Assembly: GCA_937935995.1 (NCBI GenBank)
Contig: CALGXF010000065.1
Span: forward strand, 1 to 27,291
DNA: 27,291 bases
Reading direction: 5' to 3'
DNA from: an uncultured Alphaproteobacteria bacterium
Lineage (GTDB): Bacteria > Pseudomonadota > Alphaproteobacteria > CAAHEQ01 > UBA3637
Position numbers and translations under genes: made by a program. Below are positions 17,158 to 23,467 of the stretch, piece by piece. The notes below the pieces were generated by a model. The model worked only from the letters and a program-made list of their open reading frames with translations, was not told the DNA's origin and did no database searches. The stretch's first letter is position 1. Each line of letters begins with the position of its first letter.

Positions 17158-17360
17158 GCCCCGTTTTTGCCCTGCCGTGTGCAACCGCGTCTCGAAAGGG
17201 ATAGCCACTTTCCTCCCGTAAAATCACTCCCGCCGCCCGTCACCCCACTTCAAAAGGGGTTCCAATGCCCCGTTTCATCCCCGATACCCGCAACCGCGTC
17301 TCGAAAGGGGCGCCCGTCCCCGTTTTTGTCCTGCCGCCCGCAACCACACACCAAAGGGGG
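17158..17360 (+). repeat. Three degenerate copies of a 43-45 base C-rich unit
   Basis: Units at 17158-17200, 17267-17310 and 17316-17360. Each starts CCCCGTTT, contains GCAACC, and ends in AAAGGGG or a near form; the first two share the exact 17-mer AACCGCGTCTCGAAAGG. CCCC at one end and GGGG at the other allow pairing. A weaker relative (CCCCGTTTTT, then CCCGCAACCACA) is seen at 18248-18303. This looks like a family of decaying intergenic elements. Confidence 0.6.
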
Positions 17361-17470
17361 GGCCACACGCCATCCCCCGCGCCACCACCGGATTTTTGGG
17401 ACGCGGTTTTCACCCCCCTTTTTCCGGCGAAGCATCCGAATTTTTTTGGGATGATACGTCCCTTTCCCCC

Positions 17471-17512
17471 AAAGAGCCGCCCGAATTTCTTCGGGGGCGC
17501 GGGCGGCTCTTT
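17471..17512 (+). repeat. GC hairpin repeat, copy 1 (terminator-like)
   Basis: AAAGAGCCGCCCG (17471-17483) and CGGGCGGCTCTTT (17500-17512) form a 13-bp stem over a loop AATTTCTTCGGGGGCG that can itself fold. The following TAGAAAAACGGGAATT is shared with copy 2. No gene precedes this copy, so it may mark a lost module. Confidence 0.85.
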
Positions 17513-17550
17513 GTTAGAAAAACGGGAATTACTTTCGTTCATAAAAAAGA

Positions 17551-17579
17551 TTGCCTTTTGATGATAATCCCTTTAAACT
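17551..17579 (+). promoter_or_regulatory. Candidate promoter of the plus-strand structured RNA
   Basis: TTGCCT (17551-17556), 17 bases, TAAACT (17574-17579). Each is 4/6. The predicted start near 17586 falls at the first base pairs of the 5' hairpin. Confidence 0.35.
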
Positions 17580-17585
17580 AGGTAC

Positions 17586-17739
17586 GTCATCGGGTGTGCC
17601 GATGATGGGATTTAACAGTCCCTTTAGAACACAATTCCTCCGAAATTCGGGGGAGTGCACGAATATATTGAATAAGTGCAGCCGCGTTCTAACGGCCTGT
17701 TAAACTCCCCCACCTTGTTCGTCAAGGTGGGTTTTGTTT
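17586..17739 (+). ncRNA. Candidate structured RNA with H-type pseudoknot, module 1
   Basis: About 154 bases with no frame. Elements in order: 5' hairpin TCATCGG/CCGATGA (17587-17605); stem P1 5' arm TTTAACAG (17611-17618) and TTAGAAC (17624-17630); a small hairpin CCGAA/TTCGG; pseudoknot strand GGGGGAGT (17649-17656); hairpin TGCAC/GTGCA (17656-17680); P1 3' arm GTTCTAA (17686-17692) and CTGTTAAA (17697-17704); pseudoknot partner ACTCCCCC (17704-17711); then a terminator, CCCACCTTG/CAAGGTGGG (17709-17731) with T4. The last three C of the pseudoknot partner are also the first three of the terminator stem. The same plan with different sequence occurs at 18792-18984 on the other strand. It ends 26 bases before an HTH gene. 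Known riboswitch and type III antitoxin families were considered and do not obviously fit. Confidence 0.6.
17709..17735 (+). terminator. Intrinsic terminator between RNA 1 and its HTH gene
   Basis: 9-bp stem CCCACCTTG/CAAGGTGGG with loop TTCGT, followed by TTTTGTTT. Gene expression downstream would need read-through or an alternative fold. Confidence 0.85.
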
Positions 17740-17764
17740 CACAAAAAACAAGGGAGTTTTGAAA

Positions 17765-18016
17765 ATGAATAAAGAAGCCAAAACATATATGCGTCAAGCA
17801 TCACAAATCGAAACCGATGTAAAAGCGGCAGCAATACACGCTTTGCATCATTTGCGTAAGGAAAAGGGTCTGACGTTATCGGAATTATCTTATTTAACGG
17901 AGAGTTCTGTTGATACGTTGGACAGAATAGAAGTCGGGCGGCACGGATTGTCATTTTACATGATATGTTTGTTGGCGAGCATTTACGGCAAATCTGTGCG
18001 TATCGTGTTTGAATAG
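17765..18016 (+). CDS. Small XRE-like helix-turn-helix protein, module 1
   Basis: The ATG at 17765 has AAGGGAG at 8 bases. 83 residues; residues 20-80 fit a Cro/C1-type fold: helix AIHALHHLRKEKG, turn LTLSELSYLTESSVDTLDRIE, the typical E-x-G (EVGRHG), then FYMICLLASIYGKSVRIVF. So probably a DNA-binding regulator; it lacks any second domain. It lies 26 bases past the terminator of a structured RNA, and a GC hairpin follows 22 bases after its stop. The paralogue-like gene at 18497-18769 faces it. It could be the antitoxin or regulator half of a system whose partner is the RNA; that is inference. Confidence 0.8.
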   Translation: MNKEAKTYMRQASQIETDVKAAAIHALHHLRKEKGLTLSELSYLTESSVDTLDRIEVGRHGLSFYMICLLASIYGKSVRIVFE

Positions 18017-18036
18017 ATGGTCGTCCTTTCTTTTCC

Positions 18037-18078
18037 CGAGAGCCGCCCGAATTTCTTCGGGGGCGCGGGCGGCTCTTT
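18037..18078 (+). repeat. GC hairpin repeat, copy 2, terminator of HTH module 1
   Basis: AGAGCCGCCCG (18039-18049) pairs with CGGGCGGCTCT (18066-18076), loop AATTTCTTCGGGGGCG identical to copy 1, then TTTGCTAGAAAAACGG. It lies directly after the HTH stop and should act as its terminator. Confidence 0.85.
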
Positions 18079-18099
18079 GCTAGAAAAACGGAAATTGCT

Positions 18100-18430
18100 T
18101 TTTCCACAAAATGACCCCGTCGCCTTAAAGACCCCTATTCTGCATCCCACATTTAGCACCCAAATACACCATCCCCCACGCCGCCGCCGCACGCGTTGAA
18201 GGGAGGTGTCGCCCACCGCCCACGTGCCGTTCCGCCCCCGATTGCACCCCGTTTTTTATGCCTGTCACTGCGAGCCGTCCCCGCACCGCCCGCAACCACA
18301 AAAATGGGCTCCCGTACGCCCGAAATTTTTCGGGAGTCCCCTTTTAAGGCATGGTCGGGGACCGGCGGGAGCGGCGGGGGCGGCGGTGTTGCAGGCAAAA
18401 CACAGGCAGGGAAGATTCCCGTTTCTTTAT
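18100..18430. other. Non-coding C/G-rich spacer between the two HTH modules
   Basis: No credible gene. Continues the C-rich composition of 17104-17470, including a relative of the 43-45 base unit near 18248-18303, a hairpin CCCGAAA/TTTCGGG (18319-18334) nested in a longer imperfect stem, and a G-rich stretch at 18364-18388. Frames through it are repeat translations. Confidence 0.55.
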
Positions 18431-18431
18431 T

Positions 18432-18472
18432 AAAGAGCCGCCCGCGCCCCGAAGAATTTCGGGCGGCTCTCG
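18432..18472 (-). repeat. GC hairpin repeat, copy 3 (inverted), terminator of HTH module 2
   Basis: Same stem arms AGAGCCGCCCG (18434-18444) and CGGGCGGCTCT (18460-18470), but inverted, so that on the minus strand it follows the second HTH gene exactly as copy 2 follows the first, and is followed by TTTAATAAAGAAACGGG. Confidence 0.85.
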
Positions 18473-18496
18473 GAGAAAAACAATGTTATTCTGTTT

Positions 18497-18769
18497 TTAA
18501 TGATAATTTGATAAATTCAAATCAATCGGTTCACCGTAATAATCCAGCAACGTCAACAATGGGCGAATGTTGTATTGATTTTCAACATGTTCGAATATCC
18601 CCATTTCCATCGCATCCACTTCACGGGGGGTCAAGCCGGCTTCGGCCGCGACCACATCCAAATGTTTGTGCAGATGTGTTCGAACGGCATGCAAATCCAT
18701 AGCAAGTTGAAGCCGCGTTTCATCAGTGAAGATTTTGTCTGAAATATAAAGTGGCGTTAAGGTTGTCAT
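18497..18769 (-). CDS. Small HTH-like protein, module 2
   Basis: The ATG at 18769 has GGAGG 5-6 bases upstream. 90 residues. The middle (DLHAVRTHLHKHLDVVAAEA then GLTPREVDAMEMG) and the end (LLTLLDYYGEPIDLNL) follow the same pattern as the HTH protein of module 1 (EKGLTLSEL, RIEVG, LLASIYGKSVRIVF), so it is probably a diverged XRE-type HTH protein. Identity is low and the DNA-binding role is inferred. It sits 21 bases past the terminator of a second structured RNA and is followed by the inverted GC hairpin. Confidence 0.7.
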   Translation of the reverse strand: MTTLTPLYISDKIFTDETRLQLAMDLHAVRTHLHKHLDVVAAEAGLTPREVDAMEMGIFEHVENQYNIRPLLTLLDYYGEPIDLNLSNYH

Positions 18770-18791
18770 AAAAGCCTCCGTTTATTGAACG

Positions 18792-18984
18792 ACAAAACCC
18801 ACCTGAAAAGGTGGGTGGATGTTAACAACCGTTACATATGAACCGGCCGGCCATATTTGGCAAAGCCTTATTTTGGCCGACATCCACCCGTTTGGGCAAA
18901 TGCCGGCACATTTATTTGAAGTCGCTGTACCACGACTCATATGTAACAGAGTTGTTAGCTCCAGACAGACACGTGTCTGTCTGC
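18792..18984 (-). ncRNA. Candidate structured RNA with H-type pseudoknot, module 2
   Basis: Read on the minus strand: a 5' hairpin from a 22-base perfect palindrome (18963-18984 region, arms CAGACAGAC/GTCTGTCTG); stem P1 5' arm TAACAAC (18957-18951) and GTTACATATGA (18947-18937); a hairpin AGTCG/CGACT; pseudoknot strand GGGTGGATGT (18889-18880); hairpin CGGCC/GGCCG; P1 3' arm TCATATGTAAC (18841-18831) and GTTGTTA (18829-18823); pseudoknot partner ACATCCACCC (18822-18813); terminator CCCACCT/AGGTGGG (18815-18798) with T4. P1 has 18 pairs and the pseudoknot 10, all Watson-Crick. Order, adjacency and the three-C overlap with the terminator match module 1 despite different sequence. The core 18813-18889 recurs at 19064-19141. 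Confidence 0.65.
18794..18815 (-). terminator. Intrinsic terminator between RNA 2 and its HTH gene
   Basis: CCCACCT, loop TTTC, AGGTGGG, then TTTTG on the minus strand. Confidence 0.85.
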
Positions 18985-18989
18985 TTTTC

Positions 18990-19017
18990 ACAATAGCAGG
19001 AAATGTGTAAAAGTCAA
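18990..19017 (-). promoter_or_regulatory. Candidate promoter of the minus-strand structured RNA
   Basis: TTGACT (19017-19012), 16 bases, TATTGT (18995-18990) on the minus strand; 5/6 and 4/6. The predicted start near 18984 falls at the 5' palindromic hairpin. Confidence 0.6.
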
Positions 19018-19059
19018 TGATTTTTATCTATTTATTCCGTTGTAATGGGAATCTTATGA

Positions 19060-19141
19060 AGGTGGGCGGATGTTCAGAAAACCGTATACACGAAACGGCC
19101 GACCATATTTGACAAAGCCTTATTTTGGCCGACATCCACCC
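19060..19141 (-). repeat. Truncated copy of the RNA 2 core overlapping the end of htpX
   Basis: About 80 bases aligned with 18809-18889. CATATTTG, CAAAGCCTTATTTTGGCC and GACATCCACCC are identical. The two 10-base pseudoknot strands are kept (19132-19141 with 19064-19073, one change giving a G-U pair), the internal hairpin CGGCC/GGTCG is kept with a wobble, but the P1 5' arm and the terminator's second arm are missing. The first 22 bases lie in the htpX coding region. Confidence 0.8.
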
Positions 19142-20157
19142 ATTGCTTGCAATCGCTTAATTCGCTCTTCAATCGGCGGGTGGGTTGCGGATAAGTCTGA
19201 CAAAGCCGCTATTTCGCTGGAACGCGCTGTCGGATCGGCAATACAGGCGGTTGCCATTGTCGGTTGTTTATCCAACACTTCCACGCGGGCATCCGTTCGG
19301 ATTTTCTCCAAAGCTCGTGCCAATGCTTGCGGATTGCGGGTAATCAAAGCGCCCGTCGCATCGGCGGCGTATTCGCGTGTTCTGGAAATCGCCATATGAA
19401 TCAACGGCGCAAAAACAAAGTTAAAAATCATCAACGCGATAATGATGAAAAATATCAAAAGATGTAAACCGTTTTTGTCATTTTTCGACGATTTAAACAC
19501 CATGTTCAACCGAATGAAATCCGCTGCAAACGCAAAAATCCCCAGCCCCGTGATAATCAACATATTTAACCGAATGTCTCGATTACCGATGTGTGCCATT
19601 TCGTGGGCGATAACGCCTTCCAATTCCAATGGTTCCAATTTCTCGATAATCCCGCTTGTCAATGCAATCGACGCCGATTTCGGACTGTATCCGGTCGCAA
19701 AAGCATTCAACGAGTCATCATCAATCACGTAAATTCGAGGCATCGGTAAACCGGCGACAATGGCAAGGTTTTCGACCAATCGATAAACTGTCGGGTTGTC
19801 TGATTTTTCCAACGGTTCAGCGCCCGCAAACCCTAACATCATTTTATCGCCCGTCATCAAAGACACAATCATCCACAAACCGGAAACGGCGAAAATCGGC
19901 ACAATCGCATACGTTAAATAGCCCATCGCCGCATAAAACGTCGCATTATCCGCCGTTATGTTTGCTTCCAATGACGGAAACCAACGTATCAATAAATAAA
20001 TACCGTTCAGCAAAAAATCTTTATCCCGAACCAATGCCACCGCCGCTAAACACGCGATGCCGATTAAAATCGTCAAAACAATCGGGAACAACAATGCCAG
20101 CAAAACCGTTTTAACATTATTCTGCCGGATATGGTCGTAAACCGTCACAGCCGCCAT
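19120..20157 (-). CDS. htpX: M48-family membrane zinc metalloprotease HtpX
   Basis: Membrane-bound protease that removes misfolded membrane proteins. 345 residues, longer than the 290 typical of E. coli HtpX because of an extended N-terminus. Zinc motif HEMAH at 185-189, third ligand E262 in SRTREYAADA. Membrane helices at about 17-43, 78-101, 196-212 and 232-256. The family ending THPPIEERIKRLQAMG is followed by only GCRPK, which is encoded by an inserted repeat that also supplies the stop. It lies 12 bases after lemA, a pairing common in bacteria. Confidence 0.93.
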   Translation of the reverse strand: MAAVTVYDHIRQNNVKTVLLALLFPIVLTILIGIACLAAVALVRDKDFLLNGIYLLIRWFPSLEANITADNATFYAAMGYLTYAIVPIFAVSGLWMIVSLMTGDKMMLGFAGAEPLEKSDNPTVYRLVENLAIVAGLPMPRIYVIDDDSLNAFATGYSPKSASIALTSGIIEKLEPLELEGVIAHEMAHIGNRDIRLNMLIITGLGIFAFAADFIRLNMVFKSSKNDKNGLHLLIFFIIIALMIFNFVFAPLIHMAISRTREYAADATGALITRNPQALARALEKIRTDARVEVLDKQPTMATACIADPTARSSEIAALSDLSATHPPIEERIKRLQAMGGCRPK

Positions 20158-20169
20158 AAGAGCCTCGCT

Positions 20170-20727
20170 TTAAAAAGAAACTTTCGGGGCTTGTTGTGCT
20201 TGTTTGCGTTCTGCTTCGTCCAGTTCAAAAAACGATTCTTTTTTAAATTGGAACATGTTGGCAACAATCGCGCTCGGGAACGTTTCGATTTTGGTGTTTA
20301 AAGCCAACACGGTTGTGTTATAAAACCGGCGAGATGCTTGAATTTTATCTTCCGTATCCGTGATTTCCCGTTGTAATTCCAAAAAGTTCGTGCCGGCTTT
20401 TAAATCCGGGTATGATTCCGACAATGCAAAAATGCTTTTTAACGAATCGGTCAACATATTTTCCGCTTTCGCTTTTTCTTCGCCGTGACCGGCCGTGTTC
20501 ATCGCCACGTTGCGCGCGGCAATCACTTTTTCCAACGTTTGCGATTCATGTTTGGCATAGCCTTTGACCGTTTCAACCAAATTGGGAATTAAATCATACC
20601 GACGCTTTAATTGCGTATCAATATCGCTCCAACCTTCTTTCACTTGTTGGCGCGCGACAACCAAGCTGTTGTACAGATAAATTAAATAGGCAACGATAAG
20701 AATGACAAGAATAAGACTGACTGTCAT
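20170..20727 (-). CDS. lemA: LemA family protein
   Basis: 185 residues. One N-terminal membrane helix (about 4-23, ILVILIVAYLIYLYNSLV), then a long helical domain with the family motifs VKEGWSDIDTQLKRRYDLIPNLVETVK, LKAGTNFLELQREITDTEDKIQASRRFYN and IVANMFQFKKESFFELDEAER. Exact role unknown; LemA genes are often linked to M48 proteases, as here. The ATG has AAGGAG upstream and lies in a 117-base gap divergent from ppa. Confidence 0.95.
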   Translation of the reverse strand: MTVSLILVILIVAYLIYLYNSLVVARQQVKEGWSDIDTQLKRRYDLIPNLVETVKGYAKHESQTLEKVIAARNVAMNTAGHGEEKAKAENMLTDSLKSIFALSESYPDLKAGTNFLELQREITDTEDKIQASRRFYNTTVLALNTKIETFPSAIVANMFQFKKESFFELDEAERKQAQQAPKVSF

Positions 20728-20844
20728 GGGGAACTCCTTTTTCTGTTAAATGACATAAATAGTATGCGGTAAAAATCTTAACAAGTCTTTACTTTTTTAC
20801 AAAAAAAGCGTATTTTTATTCTCATTAAACGAAAGGAATTGAAA

Positions 20845-21411
20845 ATGCACCCATGGCATGGTGTCGATAAAGGCACAAATCCGCCGAAAATCGTGTCGGC
20901 AATTATCGAAGTCCCAAAGGGGTCTAAAACAAAATACGAACTGGACAAAGAAAGCGGTTTGTTGCGCGTTGACCGCATTTTATACAGTGCTGTGCATTAC
21001 CCGGCAAATTACGGTTTTATTCCGCGCACGTACTGCGACGATAACGACCCGCTGGATATTTTGGTATTGGGACAGGACGTCGTCGTCCCGATGTGCATTA
21101 TGCGCGCGCGGCCGATTGGTGTCATGAAGATGATTGATCAAGGCCAAGAAGACGACAAAATCATCGCCATTCATGTGGATGATCCCGAATTTTCGCACTA
21201 TACGGATATCGACCAACTGCCCGAACATTGTTTGAAAATGTTGCGCCGGTTCTTTGAAGACTACAAAGTATTGGAAAACAAAGAAGTCCGTATCGACCGG
21301 TTCTTGGGAGCGGCGGATGCTTTTGAAACCATCAGCAAAGCTTTCGATTTATATGAATCCAAAAAGAAAACCTTAACCGGATACAACGAATGCTGCCTAT
21401 GCACCAAATAA
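20845..21411 (+). CDS. ppa: Inorganic pyrophosphatase (family I)
   Basis: Cytoplasmic Mg-dependent enzyme hydrolysing pyrophosphate, which drives biosynthetic reactions forward. 188 residues. The ATG at 20845 follows AAAGGAA at 6 bases; a TTG two codons upstream is less likely. Motifs: YELDKESGLLRVDRIL, YPANYGFIPRT, DDNDPLDILVL with the metal-binding aspartates. The C-terminus (CCLCTK) is unusual in having three cysteines. The end overlaps the next gene by 22 bases. Confidence 0.96.
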   Translation: MHPWHGVDKGTNPPKIVSAIIEVPKGSKTKYELDKESGLLRVDRILYSAVHYPANYGFIPRTYCDDNDPLDILVLGQDVVVPMCIMRARPIGVMKMIDQGQEDDKIIAIHVDDPEFSHYTDIDQLPEHCLKMLRRFFEDYKVLENKEVRIDRFLGAADAFETISKAFDLYESKKKTLTGYNECCLCTK

Positions 21412-22244
21412 ATTCTTTGACGGATATCAAAGACGCAGATTGCTTTTTCGTCGATGTCTATGGCGTGTTGTATGATGGCCGGGCTTATTATCCGTGGGCG
21501 TTGGATATTTGCCACCGGTTGATGGAAAACGGACAAGCTATTTATGTGTTATCGAATGCAACAACCGTTTCGTCTCATTTTATTGAAAAACATGCGCGGT
21601 TGGGCTTTATCAAAGGCGTTCATTACACGGATATCATAACCTCCGGCGATGTCTTCGGGCAAAAATTGAAAAACGGTTTTTTAAATGACGTCGTCGGCCC
21701 GGACGGCAAATGGACGCTCATCGGGCGGCCGAATGACCGATTGATGGCGCCGGTGATAGACCGCTTTACGCCCGAGATGGACAAAGCGGCTGTCGTTTAC
21801 TTTGGCGCTTTACAAGAAAACGGGCGCACTTTTGCGACGATTGACCCGTATTTGCCCCGAACGCAAGAAGCGTTAAAACATCACTTGCCGGCAATTTGCG
21901 CGAATCCGGATTATTACGCGTTTGACGGTGATTTTAAACACGTCGTGCAAGGATCTTTGGCGCAATGGTATGAAGAACAAGGCGGCACCGTTTATTGGTT
22001 TGGAAAGCCGTATCCGGATATTTATCAGTATGCTTTGGGTAAAGCCAGCGCTGTTCCGGCTCGAACCGTTATGGTCGGCGATACGATTCGTACCGATATT
22101 TTGGGGGGTATGCAGGCCGGTTTGCGGACTGTTTTAGTCACCGGCACCGGCATTACTGCTGATGCGCTGGCGACCGAACCGCTGGAACGGTTAATCGATC
22201 AACAGGGGGCGGCTCCTGATTATTTAATTGATAAAATGCAATAG
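21390..22244 (+). CDS. HAD-superfamily hydrolase, subfamily IIA (TIGR01459-like)
   Basis: 284 residues. Nucleophile aspartate motif DVYGVLYDG near residue 22, threonine/serine motif VLSNATTVS, and the C-terminal metal motif MVGDTIRTDILGG. The cap and length fit the NagD-like class IIA, and the DVYGVLYDG start fits the proteobacterial TIGR01459 group, of unknown substrate. The start at 21390 overlaps ppa by 22 bases and has a weak GGA upstream; the ATG at codon 4 (21399) is an alternative. Gap of 8 bases to the HIT gene. Confidence 0.88.
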   Translation: MLPMHQINSLTDIKDADCFFVDVYGVLYDGRAYYPWALDICHRLMENGQAIYVLSNATTVSSHFIEKHARLGFIKGVHYTDIITSGDVFGQKLKNGFLNDVVGPDGKWTLIGRPNDRLMAPVIDRFTPEMDKAAVVYFGALQENGRTFATIDPYLPRTQEALKHHLPAICANPDYYAFDGDFKHVVQGSLAQWYEEQGGTVYWFGKPYPDIYQYALGKASAVPARTVMVGDTIRTDILGGMQAGLRTVLVTGTGITADALATEPLERLIDQQGAAPDYLIDKMQ

Positions 22245-22252
22245 AGGATAAA

Positions 22253-22660
22253 ATGACTTTTACACTTCACCCCGCTTTAAAGGAAAAAGAAAACGTTTGC
22301 GATTTGGGATTATGCCAAGTTTTATTCGAAGACAACCGCGATTATCCGTGGATTTTTTTGGTGCCTAAAAAAGAAAACGTTAAAAGCATGCTGGATTTGA
22401 CGTTGGATGAACGCATGGAATTAATGTGCGAAATGGAGGTTGCCGAAAAAGCAATGGCCAAGCTGTTCGGCCCGGATCAAACCAATGTCGCCATGATTGG
22501 TAATATGACGCCTCAATTACATGTTCACGTCATTTGCCGGTACAAAAACGATCCGGCATGGCCCGGCACTGTCTGGGGATTAAAGGCGAAACCCTATGAC
22601 CCGGCTGTTAAACAAGAAATGATTTCAAAAATTCGTCAAGCCCTTACAGGAGAAATTTAA
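22253..22660 (+). CDS. HIT-family nucleotide hydrolase/transferase
   Basis: 135 residues with a HIT fold. The histidine triad reads QLHVHVI (residues 88-94), so the first His is Gln, while the catalytic second and third His (90, 92) remain. AWPGTVWG near residue 105 is typical of short alphaproteobacterial HIT proteins annotated as diadenosine tetraphosphate hydrolase-like. Substrate not predictable. GAGGAT precedes the ATG; its stop overlaps the kdsB ATG by one base (TAATG). Confidence 0.9.
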   Translation: MTFTLHPALKEKENVCDLGLCQVLFEDNRDYPWIFLVPKKENVKSMLDLTLDERMELMCEMEVAEKAMAKLFGPDQTNVAMIGNMTPQLHVHVICRYKNDPAWPGTVWGLKAKPYDPAVKQEMISKIRQALTGEI

Positions 22661-23433
22661 TGTCAAAAGTTGCTGTTTTAATTCCAACTCGGTTAAAATC
22701 AACGCGTCTGCCCAATAAACCGCTCGCCATAATTAACGGAAAACCGTTGATTCAACACGTTTACGAACATGCTGTTGCCGTTCATCCGGCGCAAGATGTG
22801 TATATTGCTTCCGGTGATCAGGAAATTATCGACATCGCAACACAATTCGGTGCCAAGTGTGTGTTAACGGATGCTTCGTTGCCTTCCGGCACAGACCGCA
22901 TTTCCGCTGCTTTGGCAGATATTGACCCGGATGGCACCAAGTATGACATTATCGTTAACTTTCAAGGCGACGGCATCAATGTTGATCCGAAATTGAATTT
23001 AGACTTAATTCGTATCATGGAAGAAACGGGCGCAGACATTGTCACGGTCGGAAAGAAAATCACGGATACGGACGAAATTCAAAATCCGGCATATGTCAAA
23101 ATTGCGATGGGCTTAAAACCCGGAGAAGACACGGCACGAGCGCTTTATTTTTCGCGTAGCCCACTTCCCTTCAATCGAGACATTGACGGCGTTGATGAAG
23201 CTTTTTGGCACATCGGCATTTACGTTTACAATGCGCGGTCGTTAAAACAGTTTGTATCGTTGCCGGTCGGGATTTTGGAAGCTCGGGAAAAGCTGGAACA
23301 ATTGCGGGCTTTGGAAAACGGCATGACGATTTATGCGAAAATCGTTCCATCCGTCAAGCTGGTGGAAGAAGCGCCGGCGGATATCAACACGCCCGAAGAA
23401 TTGGCACAAGCGCAACATTATTTTAAAATTTAA
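22660..23433 (+). CDS. kdsB: 3-deoxy-manno-octulosonate cytidylyltransferase
   Basis: Activates KDO to CMP-KDO for lipopolysaccharide inner-core synthesis. 257 residues. Motifs: IPTRLKSTRLPNKPL nucleotide-binding loop, LTDASLPSGTDRISAAL, VNFQGDGINVD (where enterobacteria have QGDEP; alphaproteobacterial enzymes vary here), ALYFSRSPLPF, HIGIYVYNARSLKQF and LEQLRALENGMTI. AGGAG lies just before the start, which overlaps the HIT stop. Implies an outer membrane with LPS. Confidence 0.95.
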   Translation: MSKVAVLIPTRLKSTRLPNKPLAIINGKPLIQHVYEHAVAVHPAQDVYIASGDQEIIDIATQFGAKCVLTDASLPSGTDRISAALADIDPDGTKYDIIVNFQGDGINVDPKLNLDLIRIMEETGADIVTVGKKITDTDEIQNPAYVKIAMGLKPGEDTARALYFSRSPLPFNRDIDGVDEAFWHIGIYVYNARSLKQFVSLPVGILEAREKLEQLRALENGMTIYAKIVPSVKLVEEAPADINTPEELAQAQHYFKI

Positions 23434-23438
23434 TGTTT

Positions 23439-23466
23439 AAGCCCCGGTCTTAACCCGGGGCTTTTC
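23439..23466. terminator. Terminator between convergent kdsB and the OB-fold gene
   Basis: AAGCCCCGG and CCGGGGCTT enclose a 7-base loop, followed by TTCATT on the plus side; the minus side has AAAC after the stem, so it serves kdsB best. Confidence 0.8.
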
Positions 23467-23467
23467 A

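Larger units (their letters stand above)
17104..17550. other. C-rich non-coding region with degenerate repeats
   Basis: No credible gene. The plus strand is strikingly C-rich with many CCCC and GGGG runs, unlike the neighbouring coding DNA. It contains three degenerate copies of a 43-45 base unit (17158-17360) and the first GC hairpin (17471-17512). Open frames here translate the repeats (proline/arginine-rich on one strand, FSNKEPPAPPKKFGR-like on the other) and lack ribosome sites. Confidence 0.6.

Noticed and set aside
17158..17360. CRISPR array
   Set aside because: Only three degenerate units with unequal spacing (two nearly adjacent), no regular spacers and no cas genes.
17240..17542. 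100-residue minus-strand frame containing a PPAPPKKFGR motif, and a similar one at 17983-18216
   Set aside because: The shared motif is just the translation of the GC hairpin repeat; there is no ribosome site and the composition is that of repeats.
17586..17739. Structured RNA 1 as 6S RNA
   Set aside because: A long stem with central region is present, but there is no typical open central bubble, and the internal pseudoknot plus attached HTH gene in two copies do not fit 6S RNA.
18364..18388. G-quadruplex in the G-rich stretch
   Set aside because: Mostly GG runs broken by C; at best a weak two-tetrad form in non-coding DNA, with no supporting context.
18196..18702. 168-residue plus-strand frame between the HTH modules
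   Set aside because: Runs through C/G-rich repeats and antisense through the module 2 HTH gene; no ribosome site and low-complexity content.
17586..18769. Type III toxin-antitoxin system
   Set aside because: The RNA-terminator-gene order is similar, but there are no short tandem RNA repeats, and the proteins are HTH-like and half the size of ToxN-type endoribonucleases.
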